This document shows positions 6,056 to 13,206 of a stretch of 16,553 nt of DNA, one piece after another. This stretch comes from Bacillota bacterium (GTDB lineage: Bacteria > Bacillota_I > Bacilli_A > Erysipelotrichales > Erysipelotrichaceae): positions 1 to 16,553 of the forward strand of contig JAEWGY010000105.1 of NCBI GenBank assembly GCA_023388035.1, given 5' to 3'. Under the pieces are notes generated by a model, which did no database searches, was not told where the DNA came from, and saw only the letters and a program-made list of their open reading frames with translations. Numbering within the stretch: position 1 is the first letter of the stretch; each line of letters starts with the position of its first letter. Position numbers and translations under genes: made by a program.

Positions 6056-6718
6056 ATGTTTAATAATGAAACTTTAATTTTCATGCTACGTATCTTTTTA
6101 GCTGGATTATGTGGAATTATGATCGGACACGAAAGACAGTCAAGACGTAAACAAGCAGGTCTTAGAACTCATGCGATTGTTGCGGTAGCTGCTGCTTTGA
6201 TGATGATTATTTCTAAACATGGTTTTGATGATGTAGTTAATGATTACATTAAATTAGATCCAAGCCGTGTAGCTGCCGGTATCGTAACCGCTGTTGGTTT
6301 TATTGGCTCGGGGATAATTGTATTTAAACATAATTCAGTTAATGGTATTACTACTTCAGCTGGAATTTGGGGAACCGTTGGGGTAGGTATGGCCTTAGGA
6401 TCTGGTTTATATGTTCTAGGGATCTTTACAGCTATTTTAATTGTCTTAGCACAGTTATTCTTAGCTCGTAGTGGTATCATGAATGAAATTATCGAAGATC
6501 ATGAACTAAGTATTGGTTATGATAAAGAAGAGTTATATGATTTCATCATGCAAAAACTGAAAGAACATCATATCAGTATAAGTTCAATAAGTTTAAAGAA
6601 ACGTGAATATGGCTTTACACTTAGCATGAATATCAAAACTGATGAAAGTTTTAAATTTAAGAATTTCTACGAAGAACTAAGATTAGTAGAAGGCATTAAT
6701 TCCTTATCATTGATGTAA
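6056..6718 (+). CDS. mgtC: MgtC/SapB-family membrane protein
   Basis: The 220-residue protein starts with the family's N-terminal membrane domain: GLCGIMIGHERQSRRKQAGL with the conserved GxERQ-type loop, LRTHAIVAVAAALMM, DPSRVAAGIVTAVGFIGSG and GITTSAGIWGTVGVGMALG, in about five helices (roughly residues 5-150). The last ~75 residues are a soluble ACT-like C-terminal domain. MgtC proteins support growth at low Mg2+ and in some pathogens survival in macrophages, where MgtC modulates the F-ATPase; they are not proven transporters. The start has a good AGGGGGT ribosome site. The gene is divergent from a DtxR/MntR-type regulator, suggesting metal-linked control, which is inferred from position. 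It ends in a perfect bidirectional terminator. Confidence 0.92.
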   Translation: MFNNETLIFMLRIFLAGLCGIMIGHERQSRRKQAGLRTHAIVAVAAALMMIISKHGFDDVVNDYIKLDPSRVAAGIVTAVGFIGSGIIVFKHNSVNGITTSAGIWGTVGVGMALGSGLYVLGIFTAILIVLAQLFLARSGIMNEIIEDHELSIGYDKEELYDFIMQKLKEHHISISSISLKKREYGFTLSMNIKTDESFKFKNFYEELRLVEGINSLSLM

Positions 6719-6720
6719 TA

Positions 6721-6748
6721 AAAAAGTAAGTTTTAAAACTTACTTTTT
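6721..6748. terminator. Bidirectional terminator between mgtC and trxB-like gene
   Basis: A perfect 28-base palindrome, with arms AAAAAGTAAGTTTT and AAAACTTACTTTTT, lies between the converging stops. It overlaps the last codons of the flavoprotein gene on the minus strand. The stem is AT-rich but has U runs on both strands. Confidence 0.8.
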
Positions 6749-7594
6749 CTTTAAATATTTAATAACATCACTACCTGCTAAAGCTCCTTCATAAACAGCT
6801 CTAGCAATCTGCAGGATACCTTTATTACAATCACCGCAGGCATAGATGCCAGGAATATTAGTTCGCATATTTTCATCAACAACGATCTTATTATTATCAA
6901 CTGCAATACCTAATTTACGAGCAAAATCAACACTACCTGCGCTGCCTAAGGCAATAAATAAACCATCAACTTCATACTCACCATTTACGCCTTCAATTTT
7001 ACTTAAGCGATCATCACCATGGGCTACCCTAAGTTTATCAGTAACAATTTTATAATTATTTAAGCTTTCATCTAAAATTGGATCACCATTGGTATAAATT
7101 GTAAGATCAGCACTTAGATTACGTAAATACTCCGCTTCATGAGCAGCATAGGCTGAATTACCGATGACACCAATCTTTTTATCTTTGAAAAAGAAACCAT
7201 CACAAGTTGCACAGTAGGATACACCTTTGCCTTCAAACTGACTTAATCCTCTTAAAGGTGGAGCAGCACGATAGGTTCCAGTTGCGATAATTATCGCATC
7301 AGCACTATAACGCTTATTATCAGCTGTTAAGACATCATATTTTTCATTAAATTCTAAACCATTAACTTCAGCCTCAATTATTTTAACACCTAAATCTTCA
7401 GCCTGTTTTAGACCTAAATCATAAAGCTGTTTACCATTCATATTAGGAACACCATAATAATTATCAATATCAAATGCTTTTTCTAAGGCAAGTGCTCCTT
7501 TATGAATAATAGTAACATCAACATTACCACGTCTAGCATATAAAGCAGCACTAACTCCAGCAGGACCACCACCTATAATAATTAAATTTCCCAT
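6740..7594 (-). CDS. trxB: Thioredoxin-reductase-like flavoprotein, NADPH motifs absent
   Basis: Starting at the ATG at 7592-7594 (GGAGGT just upstream) gives 284 residues. The frame is open farther upstream, but that part crosses the promoter region and is not family sequence. The FAD domain is clear: GGGPAGVSAALYARR (8-22), ATG in IIIATGTYRA, and the second FAD motif GIYACGDC near 249-256. The redox disulphide is C128-A-T-C131. The central nucleotide-binding domain is atypical. Where NADPH enzymes have GGGDSA and HRRxxxR, this protein has GNSAYA (145-150) and TIYTNGD. Such loss is described in ferredoxin-dependent flavin thioredoxin reductases of clostridia, which are of similar short length. 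A member of that type, or another donor such as NADH, is more likely than a normal NADPH thioredoxin reductase. It acts in the cytoplasm. Confidence 0.8.
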   Translation of the reverse strand: MGNLIIIGGGPAGVSAALYARRGNVDVTIIHKGALALEKAFDIDNYYGVPNMNGKQLYDLGLKQAEDLGVKIIEAEVNGLEFNEKYDVLTADNKRYSADAIIIATGTYRAAPPLRGLSQFEGKGVSYCATCDGFFFKDKKIGVIGNSAYAAHEAEYLRNLSADLTIYTNGDPILDESLNNYKIVTDKLRVAHGDDRLSKIEGVNGEYEVDGLFIALGSAGSVDFARKLGIAVDNNKIVVDENMRTNIPGIYACGDCNKGILQIARAVYEGALAGSDVIKYLKKK

Positions 7595-7616
7595 AATACC
7601 TCCAATATCCATAAAT

Positions 7617-7645
7617 ATTAAATAACGAAATAAGTTTTTTTTCAA
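7617..7645 (-). promoter_or_regulatory. Promoter of the trxB-like gene
   Basis: On the minus strand TTGAAA (7645-7640), 17 bases, then TTTAAT (7622-7617). Transcription should begin near 7610, about 16-18 bases before the ATG at 7594 and just before its GGAGGT site. This supports the shorter start, although an in-frame ATG at 7612 lies almost at the transcription start. Confidence 0.6.
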
Positions 7646-7695
7646 GTAAAATAATTCCAAATAAGAATTATAAGAATAAATTATTATAAAAAGTC

Positions 7696-7724
7696 TTGAA
7701 ATAAAAATTATTATAGTGTAGAAT
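7696..7724 (+). promoter_or_regulatory. Promoter of tRNA cluster 2
   Basis: TTGAAA (7696-7701), 17 bases, TAGAAT (7719-7724). The expected transcription start at about 7731 is the first base of a 16-base palindrome. Confidence 0.7.
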
Positions 7725-7730
7725 AATATA

Positions 7731-7785
7731 GCGTTAAATTTAACGCAGAGATATTTGATTTTTTGGAAAGTGCAGCAAATCAAAT
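7731..7785 (+). other. Structured leader of tRNA cluster 2: two inverted repeats
   Basis: The perfect palindrome GCGTTAAATTTAACGC (7731-7746) begins at the predicted +1. A second inverted repeat pairs ATTTGATTT (7753-7761) with AAATCAAAT (7777-7785) and ends one base before tRNA-Cys. They may fold as leader hairpins that guide 5' processing, or the first may be an operator. The pairing is seen; the role is inferred. Confidence 0.5.
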
Positions 7786-7859
7786 GGTTCCTTAGCCAAG
7801 TGGTAAGGCAATAGACTGCAACTCTGTGATCATCAGTTCAAATCTGATAGGAACCTCCA
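7786..7859 (+). tRNA. tRNA-Cys (GCA)
   Basis: 74 bases. Acceptor GGTTCCT/AGGAACC, discriminator T as required for Cys, encoded CCA. Anticodon loop CTGCAAC, anticodon GCA. First gene of an eight-tRNA cluster. Confidence 0.97.
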
Positions 7860-7861
7860 AT

Positions 7862-7947
7862 GGGGATGTGGCGGAATGGTAGACGCGTTGGACTTAAAAT
7901 CCAATGGTAGCAATACCGTGAGGGTTCAAGTCCCTCCGTCCCCACCA
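7862..7947 (+). tRNA. tRNA-Leu (TAA)
   Basis: 86 bases with a long variable arm. Acceptor GGGGATG/CGTCCCC, discriminator A, encoded CCA. Anticodon stem TTGGA/TCCAA with loop CTTAAAA, anticodon TAA. Confidence 0.97.
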
Positions 7948-7962
7948 TGATTTGACTGTAAA

Positions 7963-8039
7963 CGGGACGTAGCACAGCTTGGTAGTGCACTTGATTTGGG
8001 ATCAAGGGGTCGCAGGTTCAAATCCTGTCGTCCCGACCA
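7963..8039 (+). tRNA. tRNA-Pro (TGG)
   Basis: 77 bases. Acceptor CGGGACG/CGTCCCG, discriminator A, encoded CCA. Anticodon stem CTTGA/TCAAG with loop TTTGGGA, anticodon TGG. Confidence 0.97.
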
Positions 8040-8046
8040 TTTTTAA

Positions 8047-8123
8047 GGCGAGGTAGCTTAGTTGGCTAGAGCGTTCGGTTCATACCCGGAAGGTCGTGAG
8101 TTCGAGTCTCACCCCCGCCACCA
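8047..8123 (+). tRNA. tRNA-Met elongator (CAT)
   Basis: 77 bases. The anticodon loop TTCATAC between CGG and CCG matches elongator tRNA-Met of Bacillus, unlike the two other CAT tRNAs here. The acceptor GGCGAGG faces CCCCGCC, leaving an A5-C68 mismatch. Discriminator A, encoded CCA. Confidence 0.93.
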
Positions 8124-8151
8124 TAAAATCAAAAGAAAGAAACTTAGGCTT

Positions 8152-8228
8152 GGACCCTTAGCTCAGTTGGTCAGAGCTTCCGGCTCATAACCGGGTGGTC
8201 GTAGGTTCGAGTCCTACAGGGTCCACCA
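8152..8228 (+). tRNA. tRNA-Ile2 (CAT, lysidine-modified)
   Basis: 77 bases. Acceptor GGACCCT/AGGGTCC, discriminator A, encoded CCA. Anticodon loop CTCATAA. Its body, with GGACC start, TTAGCTCAGTTGG and GTAGGTTCGAGTCCTAC, closely matches Bacillus tRNA-Ile(CAU), whose C34 is changed to lysidine by TilS so that it reads AUA codons. It is not a Met tRNA despite the anticodon. Confidence 0.88.
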
Positions 8229-8233
8229 TTAAT

Positions 8234-8324
8234 GGAGAAATACCCAAGTGGTTGAAGGGGTCGGTCTTGAAAACCGAAAGGTCGTGAAAGCGGCGCGTGG
8301 GTTCGAATCCTACTTTCTCCGCCA
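8234..8324 (+). tRNA. tRNA-Ser (TGA)
   Basis: 91 bases with a long variable arm. Acceptor GGAGAAA/TTTCTCC, discriminator G, encoded CCA. Anticodon stem TCGGT/ACCGA with loop CTTGAAA, anticodon TGA. Confidence 0.97.
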
Positions 8325-8340
8325 TTTTAAAAAATAAATA

Positions 8341-8355
8341 GTACCACTTTGGTAC
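8341..8355 (+). other. Hairpin between tRNA-Ser and tRNA-fMet
   Basis: GTACCACTTTGGTAC forms a six-pair stem with a CTT loop. No U run follows, so it is not a terminator. It sits alone in a 37-base spacer and may be a processing or stability element. Confidence 0.4.
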
Positions 8356-8361
8356 TTAGAT

Positions 8362-8438
<77 letters not shown>

Positions 8439-8439
8439 T

Positions 8440-8515
8440 GGTTCTGTAGCTCAGTCGGTAGAGCAAAGGACTGAAAATCCTTGTGTCGCCAGTTCGATTC
8501 TGGCCGGAACCACCA
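8440..8515 (+). tRNA. tRNA-Phe (GAA)
   Basis: 76 bases, one base after tRNA-fMet. Acceptor GGTTCTG/CGGAACC, discriminator A, encoded CCA. Anticodon stem AAGGA/TCCTT with loop CTGAAAA, anticodon GAA. Last gene of cluster 2. Confidence 0.97.
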
Positions 8516-8528
8516 CTTTATTAACGAT

Positions 8529-8551
8529 GATACCTAAAGGTATCTTTTTTT
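8529..8551 (+). terminator. Terminator of tRNA cluster 2
   Basis: GATACC-TAAA-GGTATC forms a six-pair stem followed by seven T residues, 13 bases after the tRNA-Phe CCA. Confidence 0.85.
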
Positions 8552-8552
8552 A

Positions 8553-8561
8553 TGTTAGAAT
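8553..8561 (+). promoter_or_regulatory. Extended -10 promoter of the S1-domain gene (leaderless layout)
   Basis: TGT-TAGAAT, hexamer 8556-8561, sits directly behind the tRNA terminator. The predicted transcription start, 8568, is the A of the ATG. No ribosome site and no recognisable -35. Confidence 0.5.
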
Positions 8562-8567
8562 ATATTT

Positions 8568-8918
8568 ATGCAATTAGTATATGAAGTTGGCGATATTGTT
8601 TATGTAAGAGTAAGTAATATTCAAAATTATGGTGTTTTTGTAAAATTGGATAATGGTTATAGTGGTCTTATTCATATTTCTGAATTATCTTTTAGTTATG
8701 TCAGAAAAATTAGTGCTTTAATTGAAATTAATAGTTATATTTTCGCAAGAATAATTGATATCGATCATAATTTAAAACAGGTTAGACTTTCCTATAAATC
8801 AGTATATAAAAAAAGAGAGCGTTATAAAAACACTCCACTTATTAAAAAACTTGATCTTGATCCTAGTCCTTTATTTAAGGAACTAGATGCAATGATTGAT
8901 GATTATCTAGGTAATTAA
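8568..8918 (+). CDS. S1-domain RNA-binding protein (CvfD/YugI-like)
   Basis: The 116-residue protein is one S1 RNA-binding domain (about residues 4-75) plus a basic, then acidic tail. Typical S1 features are VGDIVYVRVSNIQNYGVFV, GYSGLIHISELS and a final strand ending VRLSYKS. Size and layout match the small S1 proteins of Firmicutes (CvfD, YugI, general stress protein 13), which associate with ribosomes or RNA and act in post-transcriptional control. It acts in the cytoplasm. The S1 domain begins right after the ATG, so the start is secure despite the absent ribosome site, and a leaderless message is likely. It stands alone, behind tRNA cluster 2 and convergent with apbE, whose stop codon is immediately adjacent. 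Confidence 0.85.
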   Translation: MQLVYEVGDIVYVRVSNIQNYGVFVKLDNGYSGLIHISELSFSYVRKISALIEINSYIFARIIDIDHNLKQVRLSYKSVYKKRERYKNTPLIKKLDLDPSPLFKELDAMIDDYLGN

Positions 8919-8931
8919 TCAATCTTTTTTT
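8895..8931 (+). terminator. Probable terminator of the S1-domain gene
   Basis: ATTGAT (8895-8900) pairs with ATCAAT (8918-8923), and ATTA (8902-8905) with TAAT (8912-8915), followed by seven T at 8925-8931. The stem is AT-rich and lies within the last codons of the gene. Confidence 0.45.
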
Positions 8932-10010
8932 ATTATCAGATCACTTAAATTATCGCTGTAATAATAGTAATAATTATTCATATGAAATGATTTTAAATCA
9001 GTCTCATAAGGTTTTGAGCTTATGTAGATAGCGCCGATAAATTCATCAGGGAATTGCTTAATTAGTTTTTTACCATCTTCGATACTAAGATTAAATAAAC
9101 TGGTTGATAAAGCATCCGCTAAGCCTGAATCATAGGTGATAATAGAAACTGAATGATATAAATCTAAAGGATAACCACTATTTAGATCAATGATATGATG
9201 ATAGATTTTATTATCCTTAGCCTTGTAATAGTTTTGATAATCACCAGAGGTTACTAGTGTCATATCTTCTTTTAAATCAAAATTAATAGCTGAAGGACTA
9301 GCATCAGGATTCACAATTCCCACTCGCCATAAACCATCAGGCTTAGAACCGATTAACTTAATATTACCACCAGCATCAATAGCTGCTGATTTAAGTCCTG
9401 CCTTTTTTAATTTTTCTGCTACTTTACTTGCAGCATAACCCTTAGCAATACCACCTACATCAAGACTAAATTCCTTATCACTTAAATAAGCACTTGATTT
9501 ATTTTCATCCAATATTAATTTATCAATTGAAAATAATTTTTTTTTGATTTCAAGCTCTTCACTTGGTGGTACATCACCTAAGAGATTATCCTCATTTAAG
9601 GATTTTCCATCTTCGCGATAATCATGCCATAGTTTTAAAAGAGCACCGGAACTAATATCAAAGGCAGGTGAGGTTTTCTTTACAATTGACTTAGCAAATT
9701 TTAAAAAATCAAATAACTCTTTATCGATGATAACTTCTTTAATACCTGCATTATCATTGATGGTCTTTAGATTATTAACTCCTTCATAATTATTATAGAT
9801 ATCAAAGTACTGATTATACTTTGTAAATTCCTCATCAAGCATTTTAAAGTAATCATTAAATGTTTCTTCACGATCACTATAGCCTAAAAGACTGATAAAG
9901 GTATTAAATCCTGCTTCATAAGCAGTTTTTTGATAACGTTTTAATTTTTTAGTGGTGCAAGATGTTAGAATAGCTAGTAATAAAAGCAAAATAATAATTC
10001 TTTTAAACAT
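8919..10010 (-). CDS. apbE: FAD:protein FMN transferase ApbE, lipoprotein
   Basis: The 363-residue protein begins with a lipoprotein signal (MFKR, a hydrophobic run, lipobox LTSC with C18), so it is anchored outside the membrane. Family motifs are AFDISSGALLKLW, DVGGIAKGYA (184-193), IDAGGN (211-216), HHIIDLNSGYP (271-281) and ADALSTSLF. ApbE uses FAD and Mg2+ to attach FMN by a phosphodiester bond to threonine or serine in DxxSGAT-type sites. Such sites occur in RnfD, its extension and RnfG of the divergent operon, its obvious substrates. A tyrosine-rich stretch lies near the C-terminus (about residues 347-351). No ribosome site precedes the ATG, while TATAAT ends seven bases before it. Convergent with the S1 gene, with zero bases between the stops. 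Confidence 0.93.
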   Translation of the reverse strand: MFKRIIILLLLLAILTSCTTKKLKRYQKTAYEAGFNTFISLLGYSDREETFNDYFKMLDEEFTKYNQYFDIYNNYEGVNNLKTINDNAGIKEVIIDKELFDFLKFAKSIVKKTSPAFDISSGALLKLWHDYREDGKSLNEDNLLGDVPPSEELEIKKKLFSIDKLILDENKSSAYLSDKEFSLDVGGIAKGYAASKVAEKLKKAGLKSAAIDAGGNIKLIGSKPDGLWRVGIVNPDASPSAINFDLKEDMTLVTSGDYQNYYKAKDNKIYHHIIDLNSGYPLDLYHSVSIITYDSGLADALSTSLFNLSIEDGKKLIKQFPDEFIGAIYISSKPYETDLKSFHMNNYYYYYSDNLSDLIIKKD

Positions 10011-10016
10011 AGAATA

Positions 10017-10022
10017 ATTATA
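10017..10022 (-). promoter_or_regulatory. -10 of the apbE promoter (leaderless layout)
   Basis: The minus strand reads a perfect TATAAT followed by six bases (TATTCT) and the apbE ATG, so transcription should start at the A of the start codon. The -35 region is weak. Confidence 0.55.
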
Positions 10023-10049
10023 CTATAACTACAAAAAAAATTAGAATAA

Positions 10050-10058
10050 TGTTATAAT
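10050..10058 (+). promoter_or_regulatory. Extended -10 promoter of the rnf operon
   Basis: TGT-TATAAT, hexamer 10053-10058. The start of transcription is expected near 10065, giving a short leader with AGGAGG at 10072-10077, ten bases before the rnfC ATG. The opposing apbE -10 is only about 30 bases away, so the two promoters share a face of DNA. Confidence 0.6.
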
Positions 10059-10087
10059 TATATGCAAGAATAGGAGGATTAGCAGCT

Positions 10088-11359
10088 ATGAGTTTTTTTA
10101 CGGGGCCGATGCGTAAAATGATCAAGGGTTATAAGGAATTAACACTTGATAATGAAATCCTTAAACTAGATCCTAATTTAGTTAAGGAAGCTTATTTCCC
10201 GATTAATGATAAAGCTAATACTAAAATTCTAGTTAGTGTAGGGGATAGAGTTTTAGCTGGTCAAAAAATAGCGGAAATTAATGGCAAATATTATGTGCCA
10301 ATTTATTCAAGTATCAGTGGTATTGTACGTGATAATGTTAAGAAATTAAATAGTTTCAATAAGACTGCTGAGCATTTAGTGGTTGAAAATGATTTTCTTT
10401 ATGAAAAGATGACTTATCCAACTGTAAGTTTAGATAGTACTAAAGAAGAGATTGTAGCTTTTATTAAGGAAATGGGTATCACTGGTCAAGGTGGTGGTGG
10501 TTTTCCGATGTATGTTAAATATGAAAATTACTCAGTGGATACAGTTTTACTTAATGCGGTTGAATGTGAACCATATATTACAGCTGATAATAGAATGATT
10601 AAAGAGCATCTTAAAGAATTAAAATTAGGAGCTAAAGCTTTAATCAAGGCAGCTAATGCAAAGAATTTAATTATTGCGATTAAGGCTAAATTTACTAATG
10701 TTATTGCTGAATTAAATGATTTTTTCAAAGATGAAGCTAATATTAGCGTTAGAACTGTAGGTGATTATTATCCTATGGGCTATGAAAAGAGTCTAATTGA
10801 AAATTTATTTAAGAAGACTTATGATCGCATTCCTCATGAAATTGGAATAGTGGTTTCTAATGTTACCAGTGCTATTGCCTTAGGTAAATCAATGTTAAGT
10901 GGTTTACCGATTATTGAGAAATTAGTAACAGTAAGTGGTGATGGTATTAATAAACCACACAATGTTATAGCACCGGTTGGAACTCTAGTTAAAGATTTAT
11001 TTGAATTATGTGGTGGCATTAAATATGATACGATTCAAATCTTAATTGGTGGTCCGATGATGGGTACCTCAGTTCTTAAGGATGATGTAGCTTTAAGTGC
11101 TCATACTAATGCGGTTACTATTATGGAATTTAAGCAATATGAATCTAGTCCTTGTCTTAGATGTTCTAGATGTGTTGACTTTTGCCCAATCGGTTTACAA
11201 CCTTGTAATATTAATTTAGCAGCCGCTGCTAAAAATAAAGAAAGAGTAATTAAATTAAGAGCCTTTGACTGTACTGAATGTGGTACCTGTTCTTTCGTTT
11301 GCCCAAGTCATCTTGAGGTTTGTGAAGGAATTAAAAAGGCTAAGGTATTATTTAAATAG
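10088..11359 (+). CDS. rnfC: Rnf complex subunit RnfC (NADH/FMN and Fe-S subunit)
   Basis: The 423-residue protein is the peripheral cytoplasmic subunit that exchanges electrons with NAD(H). It has an N-terminal barrel-sandwich region, the FMN/NADH-binding motif GQGGGGFP (133-140) followed by LLNAVECEPYITADNR, and a SLBB-like middle. Two C-terminal [4Fe-4S] motifs follow: C356, C359, C362, C366 and C395, C398, C401, C405. Length is normal for the family, with both Fe-S clusters intact. It is the first gene of the operon, with a strong AGGAGG site. The next gene starts eight bases after its TAG, with the ribosome site AGGAG overlapping the stop. Rnf couples electron flow between ferredoxin and NAD+ to Na+ or H+ transport. 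Confidence 0.95.
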   Translation: MSFFTGPMRKMIKGYKELTLDNEILKLDPNLVKEAYFPINDKANTKILVSVGDRVLAGQKIAEINGKYYVPIYSSISGIVRDNVKKLNSFNKTAEHLVVENDFLYEKMTYPTVSLDSTKEEIVAFIKEMGITGQGGGGFPMYVKYENYSVDTVLLNAVECEPYITADNRMIKEHLKELKLGAKALIKAANAKNLIIAIKAKFTNVIAELNDFFKDEANISVRTVGDYYPMGYEKSLIENLFKKTYDRIPHEIGIVVSNVTSAIALGKSMLSGLPIIEKLVTVSGDGINKPHNVIAPVGTLVKDLFELCGGIKYDTIQILIGGPMMGTSVLKDDVALSAHTNAVTIMEFKQYESSPCLRCSRCVDFCPIGLQPCNINLAAAAKNKERVIKLRAFDCTECGTCSFVCPSHLEVCEGIKKAKVLFK

Positions 11360-11367
11360 GAGTTAAT

Positions 11368-13206
11368 ATGCAAATTAAAACAAGAGTGACTCCTGCTTTA
11401 AAAACCGTAGAGACTACTAGAAAAATCATGTTTGAACTAGGTCTTAGTCTTCTGGTGATTCTAGCATTAGCTTTATTTAAAGCTTATCATTATAGCATTT
11501 CACAGATGTTACATTTAATTTATTTAACGCTAGCAAGTTTAATAACTAGTTATCTTTGTGAAATTGCTTATGCCTATATTACAAAGCAGGATATTAAGAA
11601 ATTTTTACGTAATTCATTTCCTTATATTACACCATTGATTTTAGTTTTAATCGTACCGATGAATATTGGTATTTATCCAATTATAATTGCGACAATCATC
11701 GGTGTAATCTTTGGTAAATTATTATTCGGTGGTTTTGGTCAAAATGTCTTTAACCCCGCGGCTGTAGCCAGAGGTGTGATTTTCGCTTCTTTTACTAGCG
11801 CAGTAGTTCCTGATTTAATTTCTAGTGCAACTCCTGTTGCGACAATTAAATCAGTGGGCTTTATTATGAGTCAAAGTGAACTTAATTTATTAATAAGTGA
11901 CTTTGGTGGTTTAAGTAATTTACTATTAGGTTTTCATAATGGGGCAGTTGGTGAAACTTTCTCACTAGCAATTATCTTAGTAGGAATTTATTTAAGTATT
12001 CGTAAAATCATTGATTGGCGTATTCCAGTAGTTTATGTTGGTAGTATTTTTGTACTTACCTTTATTATCGGTATGATACATGGTCTAGATTTCTCTTATG
12101 CCCTATATCATATTTTAACTGGTGGTGTTTTATTTGCTGCAGTCTTCATGCTTACTGATCCGGTAACACATCCAACCACTAAAGGTGGTAAAGTCTTATT
12201 TGCATTAATTGCAGCTCTTATTACCTTATTAATTAGATTCTTAGGTAATAGTCCAGAAGGTGTTTTATTCTCAATTTTATTAAGTAATATGTTAACACCA
12301 TCAATTGATCGTCTTTTTGATGGCAGACAGACTTTAATTAAAAAGAAAAATTATTTATACAATGGTATTGTCTTGGTTTTAAGTTTTGTGATTATGATCA
12401 GTGTAGGATTTAGTTTAAAAGCAAAAAATCCTTATAAATCAATTCACGTACCAACTTTCGAAAATGGTGCAACAATTAAAATTGATGATAGTGAACTAGG
12501 TATTTATCGTCCTAAATTAGTTTCTAAGGAAACAAATGATGGTATTACTACTTATGTGATTAGCGCTAAGGGTTATGGCTTACTAGATCCTGATAATCAT
12601 GGTGGTGATGGTTATAAAGAGAATGTTTTCGAAATTAAGATTGATGACAATAGTAAGACGGTTAAAGAGGTTAAATTCTTAGAATTCGGTGATACTGTTA
12701 ATATTGGTGATAAGGCAGTCGATGAAGGATTCTATTATCAATTCATCGATAAGAGTATAAGTGATGAAATTGATGTTGTATCTGGAGCAACTTATAGCTC
12801 TAAATCATTAGCTTCAGCTGTAAGATTAGCACTTAATGGTGGTGAATCTTATAAGAAGGGTGATAGTGTTAAATTAGATCTAAATAGTTTAAATCAAAAT
12901 CATGTAAATATTAAAGAAGTTAAGAAGAATTCGATTATTATTGAAGTTAAGGGCTTTGCGGCTATTGAAGAAGGTGGTAAGGCTAATGTCTTTGAAGTTA
13001 GTATTAAGGATAATAAAATAAGTAGAATTAAATTAATTGAACTTAATGATACACCAGGAATTGGTGATAAGATTGATAATTTAGATTTCCTAGATAGCTT
13101 TAAAGATAAAACTTTAAATGATGAAGTTGATTTAATTTCAGGAGCTACATACAGTTCTAAATCTGTTGTTGGTGCAGCACTTAAAGCTTTGGAGGAAAGT
13201 AAATGA
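11368..13206 (+). CDS. rnfD: RnfD with C-terminal extension of two FMN-binding domains
   Basis: The 612-residue protein is nearly twice the usual RnfD length. Residues ~1-325 are RnfD: about ten membrane helices, GGFGQNVFNPAAVARG, the flavinylation site DLISSAT (T155) and MLTDPVTHPTTKGG. An added helix at ~332-350 resembles the N-terminal anchor of RnfG. It is followed by two FMN_bind domains with sites DVVSGAT (T475) and DLISGAT (T594), both good ApbE targets. The extension should lie outside the membrane, where ApbE acts. RnfD normally carries one covalent FMN in the ion-pumping core; this fusion would carry three. The downstream rnfG is separate, so the extension adds to RnfG and does not replace it. 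The stop overlaps rnfG by ATGA. Confidence 0.93.
   Translation: MQIKTRVTPALKTVETTRKIMFELGLSLLVILALALFKAYHYSISQMLHLIYLTLASLITSYLCEIAYAYITKQDIKKFLRNSFPYITPLILVLIVPMNIGIYPIIIATIIGVIFGKLLFGGFGQNVFNPAAVARGVIFASFTSAVVPDLISSATPVATIKSVGFIMSQSELNLLISDFGGLSNLLLGFHNGAVGETFSLAIILVGIYLSIRKIIDWRIPVVYVGSIFVLTFIIGMIHGLDFSYALYHILTGGVLFAAVFMLTDPVTHPTTKGGKVLFALIAALITLLIRFLGNSPEGVLFSILLSNMLTPSIDRLFDGRQTLIKKKNYLYNGIVLVLSFVIMISVGFSLKAKNPYKSIHVPTFENGATIKIDDSELGIYRPKLVSKETNDGITTYVISAKGYGLLDPDNHGGDGYKENVFEIKIDDNSKTVKEVKFLEFGDTVNIGDKAVDEGFYYQFIDKSISDEIDVVSGATYSSKSLASAVRLALNGGESYKKGDSVKLDLNSLNQNHVNIKEVKKNSIIIEVKGFAAIEEGGKANVFEVSIKDNKISRIKLIELNDTPGIGDKIDNLDFLDSFKDKTLNDEVDLISGATYSSKSVVGAALKALEESK

Noticed and set aside
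7595..7783. N-terminal extension of the trxB-like gene to an ATG at 7783
   Set aside because: The extra 63 residues are not family sequence and cross the promoter and leader of the tRNA cluster. The ATG at 7594 has GGAGGT and a promoter at the right distance.
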